Shown here: positions 58,922 to 64,000 of the stretch, one piece after another | Position numbering within the stretch: position 1 is the stretch's first letter | Layout: each line of letters begins with the position of its first letter | Assembly: GCA_910588855.1 (NCBI GenBank) | Contig: CAJUSR010000006.1 | Location: forward strand, 11,581-75,580 | DNA from: an uncultured Kineothrix sp. | GTDB taxonomy: Bacteria; Bacillota; Clostridia; Lachnospirales; Lachnospiraceae | Direction of reading: 5' to 3' | Length of the DNA: 64,000 nt | The notes under the pieces: generated by a model | What the model saw: only the letters and a program-made list of their open reading frames with translations | Database searches by the model: none | Told to the model about the DNA's origin: nothing | Translations under genes and position numbers: made by a program

Positions 58922-60988
58922 TTGAATCATCAGATAGAACCAGACAATAACTTATCCATCGACATGCCGGCAGTAGATTACGTCAAAACATTAGCAAATA
59001 AAATGCCCGGCGGATTTTTTATTTACCGTGCCGACGGCAATCAGGAAATTATTTATGCCAATAAATCTATGTTGCACATATTTAATTGTTCCACTATGGA
59101 AGAGTTCCGGGAGCTGACCGGGAACTCGTTCCGGGGAATTGTACATCCGGACGATTTGGCGGAAGTGGAATGCAGCATCAACGAACAGCTGGCCCGCCGT
59201 GATGACGATTTGGACTATGTGGAATACCGGATTATCCAAAAAGGCGGGGAAGTCCGTTGGTTGGAAGATTATGGCCATTTTACCCAGAGCGATGACAACG
59301 GGGATATTTTTTATGTTTTTGTAGTAGATGCCACAGAGCGCAAAAAGCGGCAGATTGAAGAAAAAGAAGAACAGCTTCAGGAACAGCTTCGACGCCTTAA
59401 TATGATTGAAGGGCTTAGCATCGACTTTGAGTCTATTTTTTATGCCAATCTGGACGTAGACAGGATTCAAGCCTATCGGGTCAGCCCCAGGTTCGGTTCC
59501 AAGTTTTCCTCTAACTGCACCGTCTGCCAATTTACCGGTTTTGATTCCGAATATATCCAAACATGGGTCTGTCCGGAAGACAGGGAGCGTGTTGCACGGG
59601 CAACTACCCCAGAACACATACGCAATATGCTTTCCAAAAGCCGTTCATTCCATGTCAATTACCGAATTATGCTCAATGGGAAACTGAAATACCTCCAACT
59701 GCGCGTTGTAAATGTAAATACTGACGAAAGCCAGCACGTATCCCAAATTGTTATGGGTTACCGGAGCGTAGACGACGAAATCATTTATGAAATGGAACAG
59801 AAAAAAATGTTGGAAGATGCATTGGAACAGGCAAAATCCTCCAACATTGCAAAAAATACCTTTTTATCCAACATGTCCCATGACATCAGAACCCCTATGA
59901 ACGCCATCGTAGGGTTCGCTGCCCTTGCAAAAAAACATCTGGATAATAAAGAAAAAGTCCATAACTATTTGGATATGATAGAAACCTCCAGCGACCATCT
60001 GCTGCGGCTGATGAACGATGTGCTGGAAATATCCAGCATCGAATCAGGGAAAATCCATATCGAAGAAATCGAATGCAATCTCCTTGATATTGTACAAAAT
60101 GTGCAGTCTACCATACTGCCCAGGGCAACGGAAAAAGAGATTGCCCTTTCCCTGAATATTTCAGGGCTGAAACATTATACGGTTTACAGCGACCCGCAAA
60201 AACTGTCGCAAATTGTCTTGCGCCTTGCCAGAAACGCAGTAAAATATACCGAGCCAGGCGGCAAAATCAACATCACAGTCAAAGAACTGGAAGACACGGC
60301 AGAGCATCACGCCACCTTCCAGTTAATCATTGAAGATAACGGCATCGGCATAAGCGAAACCTTCCTGGAACATATTTTTGAACCCTTTGAGCGGCAGAAA
60401 AATACCACTTTAAGCGGTGTATACGGTACCGGGCTCGGGCTTACCATCACAAAAAACATCGTCGATATGATGAACGGCAAAATAGAAGTGCGCAGCTCCA
60501 CCGGCAAGGGTAGCACATTTACCGTTACCCTTGACCTTCGTATCCAAGACAGGCAATTCAAGCCCTTGACCCCAAAAGGAAAGCCAGCCATACATCTTCC
60601 GGAACGCCGCCGTATCCTTTTGGTCGAAGACAATGAAATCAATCTGGAAATCGAAGTGGAACTGCTGCAGGATGTTGGCTTTTTCGTTGACACTGCCGTT
60701 AACGGCAGCATTGCGGTAGAAAAAATAAAAAATTCGCCTCCCGGCTATTATGCACTAGTCCTCATGGATATCCAAATGCCGATAATGGATGGCTATCATG
60801 CTACAATGGCAATCCGGCAGATCGAAAACCCTGTATTAGCCAATATCCCGATTATCGCTCTATCCGCCAACACTTTGGACGAAGACCGCAGGCGTTCCAT
60901 GGAAAGCGGTATGAACGCTCATTTGGCGAAACCGGTCAATATGCCTCAACTTATGGAACTCATCGGAAAAATATTGATTGCATTTTAA
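58922..60988 (+). CDS. Cytoplasmic hybrid sensor histidine kinase (PAS, HisKA, HATPase, receiver)
   Basis: A 688-residue protein without TM segments. The first PAS domain (about 20-140) contains GGFFIYRADGNQEIIYAN and ends with the VDATERKKR junction; a second PAS-like region follows (about 150-285). The kinase core has FLSNMSHDIRTPMNAIVG (phospho-His near 325), ARNAVKYTEPGG, DNGIGIS and GTGLGLTI. A C-terminal receiver (RILLVEDNEINLEIEVELL, phospho-Asp in VLMDIQMPIMDG, then LAKPV) completes it. I chose the TTG at 58922 because GGAGGG lies 7 bases upstream. No partner response regulator is adjacent; output may be through a separate Hpt or regulator. Confidence 0.9.
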   Translation: MNHQIEPDNNLSIDMPAVDYVKTLANKMPGGFFIYRADGNQEIIYANKSMLHIFNCSTMEEFRELTGNSFRGIVHPDDLAEVECSINEQLARRDDDLDYVEYRIIQKGGEVRWLEDYGHFTQSDDNGDIFYVFVVDATERKKRQIEEKEEQLQEQLRRLNMIEGLSIDFESIFYANLDVDRIQAYRVSPRFGSKFSSNCTVCQFTGFDSEYIQTWVCPEDRERVARATTPEHIRNMLSKSRSFHVNYRIMLNGKLKYLQLRVVNVNTDESQHVSQIVMGYRSVDDEIIYEMEQKKMLEDALEQAKSSNIAKNTFLSNMSHDIRTPMNAIVGFAALAKKHLDNKEKVHNYLDMIETSSDHLLRLMNDVLEISSIESGKIHIEEIECNLLDIVQNVQSTILPRATEKEIALSLNISGLKHYTVYSDPQKLSQIVLRLARNAVKYTEPGGKINITVKELEDTAEHHATFQLIIEDNGIGISETFLEHIFEPFERQKNTTLSGVYGTGLGLTITKNIVDMMNGKIEVRSSTGKGSTFTVTLDLRIQDRQFKPLTPKGKPAIHLPERRRILLVEDNEINLEIEVELLQDVGFFVDTAVNGSIAVEKIKNSPPGYYALVLMDIQMPIMDGYHATMAIRQIENPVLANIPIIALSANTLDEDRRRSMESGMNAHLAKPVNMPQLMELIGKILIAF

Positions 60989-61139
60989 AGATAAATATAA
61001 AAAAATAATAGAAAACCGATTGAAAACCAGAAACCTTCAGCCTCAAGTTTGCGTCCGTACGGCATCCGCATTTTTGAAAGCTAAACTGGCTTTAGGCTAT
61101 AAACTTCAGGTTATAAAGCTGTACAGAAACGAGGAGAAA

Positions 61140-62138
61140 ATGTATTATCAGGCATCCGGAACACGTTATGACAATATGCCCTACCGCCGCAGCGGGAAAA
61201 GCGGATTAAAGCTTCCTGCCCTTTCCTTAGGGCTATGGCACAATTTCGGCGATACCGGCCATTATGAAAATATGAAGCAAATGTGCCTTACCGCTTTCGA
61301 CCAAGGTATTACCCATTTTGATTTGGCCAATAATTACGGTCCGGAACCGGGCAGCGCGGAGATCAATTTCGGACGAATTTTCAAAGATAATCTGAAAAAT
61401 TATCGCGATGAATTAATTATCAGCACAAAAGCCGGTTATCTTATGTGGAACGGTCCCTATGGCGATTGGGGCAGCCGGAAATATCTGATTGCCAGCTTAG
61501 ACCAAAGCTTACATCGTATGGGGCTTGATTATGTGGATATTTTTTACCATCACCGGCCCGACCCGGAAACCCCTTTGGAAGAAACTATGGGCGCTCTAAA
61601 CAGCATTGTCCAGAGCGGGAAAGCATTGTATGTGGGCCTTTCCAACTATAATGGCGAACAGATGGAACAAGCCGCTTCCATCCTGCACGATTTAAAATGC
61701 CCTTTTATTATTAACCAGAACCGATATTCTATTTTTGACCGGACAATAGAAAAAAACGGCCTGAAAGACGCAGCCTTAAAAGCAGGGAAAGGCATTATCA
61801 CTTTCAGCCCCCTTGCACAAGGCCTTCTCACAGACCGGTACTTAAATGGAATCCCACAGGACAGCCGCATCCGTACCGATGGACGCTTCCTGAAAGAACA
61901 GCTTCTGACCGAAGAAAAACTGGCACAGATAAAAGCGCTAAATGAAATTGCCGCAGCCCGCGGGGAATCCCTTGCAGCGCTCGCCATCCAATGGCTCCTG
62001 AAAGACGATGTGGTTACCAGTGTCCTAATCGGCGCTTCCAAGCCAACCCAAATCATAGAAAATATAAAAGCATTGGAAGGTACGCCATTGACGGCAGAGG
62101 AATTAAGGAAAATAGACGGATGCAGCGGAATATCCTAG
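61140..62138 (+). CDS. Aldo/keto reductase (YghZ-like)
   Basis: A 332-residue TIM-barrel oxidoreductase. The catalytic tetrad is recognisable: Asp and Tyr in FDLANNYGPEPG, Lys in IISTKAGYLMW, and His in IFYHHRPDP. MPYRRSGKSGLKLPALSLGLW and GPYGDWGSRKYL match the YghZ/L-glyceraldehyde-3-phosphate reductase group of AKR14. The start at 61140 follows GAGGAG by 3-4 bases; an open extension back to 60978 overlaps the kinase gene and has no homology. It may be co-transcribed with the kinase, 150 bases upstream. Confidence 0.9.
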   Translation: MYYQASGTRYDNMPYRRSGKSGLKLPALSLGLWHNFGDTGHYENMKQMCLTAFDQGITHFDLANNYGPEPGSAEINFGRIFKDNLKNYRDELIISTKAGYLMWNGPYGDWGSRKYLIASLDQSLHRMGLDYVDIFYHHRPDPETPLEETMGALNSIVQSGKALYVGLSNYNGEQMEQAASILHDLKCPFIINQNRYSIFDRTIEKNGLKDAALKAGKGIITFSPLAQGLLTDRYLNGIPQDSRIRTDGRFLKEQLLTEEKLAQIKALNEIAAARGESLAALAIQWLLKDDVVTSVLIGASKPTQIIENIKALEGTPLTAEELRKIDGCSGIS

Positions 62139-62164
62139 TCCGCTGCATAGTCAAAATAGCATGG

Positions 62165-62310
62165 GGCTGCCCCTTATAGTGCAAGACCATGCAATTCCTT
62201 GTCTGCTGGGGGCAGCTTCCCTGTGAAAACCGAAGGCTACCTTCTGCGGTGCAAGACCGTGCGGTTGCTTCCTTATCTGCTGAGAGCAGTTTCCCTGTGA
62301 AAACAAGGCG
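62165..62310. repeat. Two imperfect tandem repeats of about 70-74 bp
   Basis: Two direct units share GTGCAAGACCRTGC, TCTGCTG(A/G)G and TTCCCTGTGAAAAC at matching positions, and the beginning of a third unit (GCTGCCCTCC) follows. The first unit can fold as a stem GCTGCCCC / GGGGCAGC. They fill the intergenic gap between the convergent aldo/keto reductase and DUF2461 genes. Function is unknown. Confidence 0.75.
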
Positions 62311-62333
62311 CTGCCCTCCTGTTAAAACTTTCG

Positions 62334-63017
62334 TTATCTTGTGGGCATCTGGAACCCCACAAGCGCTTTGTTCAAATAATCATTAAAAGGTTTCATAATC
62401 CGGAAAACTTCTGCCGCCTTTACAAGGAATGTTTTTGCATCTTTCAATTCCTCGTCTTTCAGCGGATATTCCAGATACCAACTTTTATATTTTAAATATT
62501 CTGCTTGCGGATGTTCTTTCTCATATCCTGAAGGAACATTCTTTAATGCGGTTCCCTGTACCGTAAAATATTTTTCAAACTCCGGCTCATGGATAATTTT
62601 CTCCCATTCTTCGCCATTTTCTACAATATAATCCCGAACCATCGTTGTTGCATCCTTAAACATGTCTGCGAACAGGCCTCCGCCCAAAAAGGACTGATTG
62701 CCGGGCTTTATCATAAGATAATATCCCACAGGAACGGGCAGTTTCCCCTTAGATGCGATATGAGCGCGGAATGCAGGGTTATAAGGCGATTTATCATGGC
62801 TGAAACGCGTATCCCTTACAATCTTAAACGTAAGGTCTTTCGGATTGTTATGCAAAATGCTGCTGTCAAACTTTCCAATTTCCAAAATTAGCGCCTGCAG
62901 AAATTCTTCAAATTCAGCATTTGCTTTTTTAAAATCTTCCTTGTTTGCATGATACCATTCGCGGTTGTTATTTACGCTCAATACCGATAAATAATCAATA
63001 ATTAATTGTATATCCAT
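62334..63017 (-). CDS. DUF2461 family protein
   Basis: A 227-residue protein. FLQALILEIGKFD, TFKIVRDTRFSHDKSPYNPAFRAHI and GYYLMIKPGNQSFLGGGLF match DUF2461 (TIGR02453-like), a widespread cytoplasmic family without an established function. I chose the ATG at 63017 because AAAGGAG stands upstream with suitable spacing; the ATG at 63026 is too close to it. It follows the sigma-factor gene by 14 bases, so it is very likely in the same transcript and perhaps part of that regulon. Confidence 0.85.
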   Translation of the reverse strand: MDIQLIIDYLSVLSVNNNREWYHANKEDFKKANAEFEEFLQALILEIGKFDSSILHNNPKDLTFKIVRDTRFSHDKSPYNPAFRAHIASKGKLPVPVGYYLMIKPGNQSFLGGGLFADMFKDATTMVRDYIVENGEEWEKIIHEPEFEKYFTVQGTALKNVPSGYEKEHPQAEYLKYKSWYLEYPLKDEELKDAKTFLVKAAEVFRIMKPFNDYLNKALVGFQMPTR

Positions 63018-63031
63018 AGCTGTCATCTCCT

Positions 63032-63883
63032 TTACGCTCTCTGTATAGTGGAAAACTGCGTGGAATCTAAAAATTCCTGTATCAGATGTTTTGTACGTTC
63101 AGGAGATTGGTACGGCTTGCAGAATGAGAAATCCTGTGACAAATCGTCAATATCCTCCATAGCATTTTTCACATCCATCATCGTTTGCATGGAGATTTCC
63201 GTGGCTGTCATATAGTCCAACTGCAGCGGATTTATCCGGTGGCTTTGTATTGCATAGTTTACCCTGTCTATACATTTACATCTGCCGCTTCCGTATTCTC
63301 CACAATATTCCCCAAGAAAGTCTGCCATTTTTTTGCGTATCCGGGAAAGCCGTTTACGATACGCTTCCGGGGTCATCCCCAAAATATCCCCTGCGATGCG
63401 GCTGTCAATCTTAAACATTGTACCCAATATGAAAATACATCTGCTTTCCATATCCAGACATTGCAGCATCACATTGGTGCAGGACATTTTCAGTTCTTCC
63501 GCCAATATCCCCTTTTCCACATTCTGCGTTAAATCCGGTACATCCTTGGATTTCCCGTTTTCTATATCATCCCCATAATACTCAAAACTCAGCGGATAGC
63601 GGGCAAACATATGCTTTTTATAATTTTTCAGATGGTTAGCCGCAATGCTGAATACCCACGTTGTAAAGGAGCTGTCACCCCGAAAAGAAGACAGATGCGT
63701 AATCATTTTCAACAGAATATCCTGTGTGGCATCCTCCGCATCTGCAAATGTACCCAGCATCCGCAAAGATAAATTAAACACAATATCCTGTACACCTACA
63801 ATAAGCGTTTCCAGGGCTTTTTTATCCCCTGCGGTAGCTTTATCGACCAAATCCTGTATTTCTTTACTCGTTTTTTTATCCAT
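63032..63883 (-). CDS. ECF-type RNA polymerase sigma factor with C-terminal extension
   Basis: A 283-residue sigma factor. Region 2 (about 30-100) has FADAEDATQDILLKMITHL and FTTWVFSIAANHLKNY. Region 4 (about 145-190) has GILAEELKMSC and GMTPEAYRKRLSRIRKKMADFL. An extension of about 95 residues begins with a Cys-containing segment (YCGEYGSGRCKC) that could bind metal. No anti-sigma gene is adjacent, so the extension may be the regulatory part. AGGAGG stands directly before the ATG. Two copies of a TGTCACA-N16-GTC promoter-like repeat precede the gene, pointing to autoregulation. Confidence 0.88.
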   Translation of the reverse strand: MDKKTSKEIQDLVDKATAGDKKALETLIVGVQDIVFNLSLRMLGTFADAEDATQDILLKMITHLSSFRGDSSFTTWVFSIAANHLKNYKKHMFARYPLSFEYYGDDIENGKSKDVPDLTQNVEKGILAEELKMSCTNVMLQCLDMESRCIFILGTMFKIDSRIAGDILGMTPEAYRKRLSRIRKKMADFLGEYCGEYGSGRCKCIDRVNYAIQSHRINPLQLDYMTATEISMQTMMDVKNAMEDIDDLSQDFSFCKPYQSPERTKHLIQEFLDSTQFSTIQRA

Positions 63884-63900
63884 AGCTTTTACCTCCTATT

Positions 63901-63932
63901 TAATTAGACAACACTCCCTTACCTGTGTGACA
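63901..63932 (-). promoter_or_regulatory. Putative ECF promoter repeat, gene-proximal copy
   Basis: On the minus strand TGTCACA, 16 bases, GTCTAATTA. TGTCACA with a GTC-type -10 at this spacing resembles ECF41-group promoters as I recall them. It is 32 bases long, nearly identical to the distal copy (two differences). A transcript from this copy would start at or in the SD sequence, giving almost no leader. Confidence 0.6.
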
Positions 63933-63968
63933 GAAAAATTTTCCAGCACAGAAATTTTACCTTCTGCC

Positions 63969-64000
63969 TAATTAGACAACACTCCCTTACCCCTGTGACA
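63969..64000 (-). promoter_or_regulatory. Putative ECF promoter repeat, gene-distal copy
   Basis: The same 32-base sequence as the proximal copy, 68 bases upstream and ending exactly at the window edge: TGTCACA, 16 bases, GTCTAATTA on the minus strand. This copy would give a leader of about 80 bases for the sigma-factor gene. Confidence 0.6.

Noticed and set aside
63901..64000. Direct repeats as attachment sites or ends of a mobile element
   Set aside because: The repeat has the promoter layout TGTCACA-N16-GTC in the right orientation next to a sigma-factor gene, and the 36 bases between hold no gene.
1..64000. Phage, insertion sequence or integrative element carrying an antidefence or defence system
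   Set aside because: No integrase, transposase, restriction, toxin-antitoxin, CRISPR or phage structural gene was recognised; gene content is mostly conserved housekeeping and catabolic.

Overview
The window looks like a chromosomal segment of an anaerobic Firmicute, most likely of the family Lachnospiraceae (Clostridia). The evidence is the gene content: type III glutamine synthetase, the yrr-type cluster of tRNA-modification and cell-division genes, a CIRCE-controlled hrcA-grpE-dnaK-dnaJ operon, a two-gene SUF system, DUF1667 and DUF6465 proteins, and a THF-riboswitch-controlled FolT. Ribosome-binding sites are strong (AGGAGG type) and there are several TTG and GTG starts. No phage, IS transposase, CRISPR array or rRNA was seen. 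Most genes lie on the minus strand. Assignments come from reading translated motifs and gene order; no database search was possible.

Region by region: 1-2.7 kb holds a LytTR/GHKL two-component locus with two sensor kinases (one cut by the window edge). 2.9-6.5 kb has a tRNA-Gln(CUG), cysteine synthase and glnN behind a terminator-like hairpin. 6.8-12.8 kb is a long housekeeping operon (ireB, ruvX, DUF1292, fur, RNase J, ylbF, a short MltG-like protein, trmR, U32 trhP-like). 12.9-19.2 kb has mtaB, an HPr-like gene, thiI, a cysteine desulfurase, rsmE and prmA. 19.3-26.6 kb carries riboswitch-controlled folT, three membrane-glycosylation genes, an XRE regulator and a DUF3048 lipoprotein. This block separates dnaJ from prmA-rsmE, which are often adjacent in Firmicutes. 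26.6-31.7 kb is the chaperone operon.

31.8-36.5 kb contains a PepSY lipoprotein, a Lys/Ala-rich DUF6465 protein, UppP, a patatin-like lipase and an aminotransferase. 36.6-44.6 kb is a complete lactose/cellobiose-type PTS operon (IIA, IIC, two GH1 6-phospho-beta-glucosidases, IIB) behind a LevR-like regulator. 44.8-48.1 kb has a chemoreceptor and an MgtC-like protein. 48.1-53.0 kb is an anaerobic glycerol catabolic operon. 53.0-53.45 kb is a gene-free, terminator-bounded block with a long inverted-repeat element. 53.4-58.7 kb has lgt, a GntR/YtrA-type regulator with its ABC transporter, bacteriohemerythrin and sufCB. 58.9-64 kb has a hybrid sensor kinase, an aldo/keto reductase, a tandem repeat, a DUF2461 protein and an ECF-like sigma factor preceded by two copies of a putative self-recognised promoter.

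The clearest regulatory reads are the THF riboswitch with an SD/anti-SD platform, CIRCE, a perfect 10-bp inverted repeat over the GntR promoter, and the duplicated TGTCACA-type sigma promoter. The least explained items are the 53-kb inverted-repeat element and its relatives, the two tandem repeats (16 and 62 kb), the PTS regulator lacking a GAFTGA loop, and the HPr-like protein lacking the phosphorylatable histidine.
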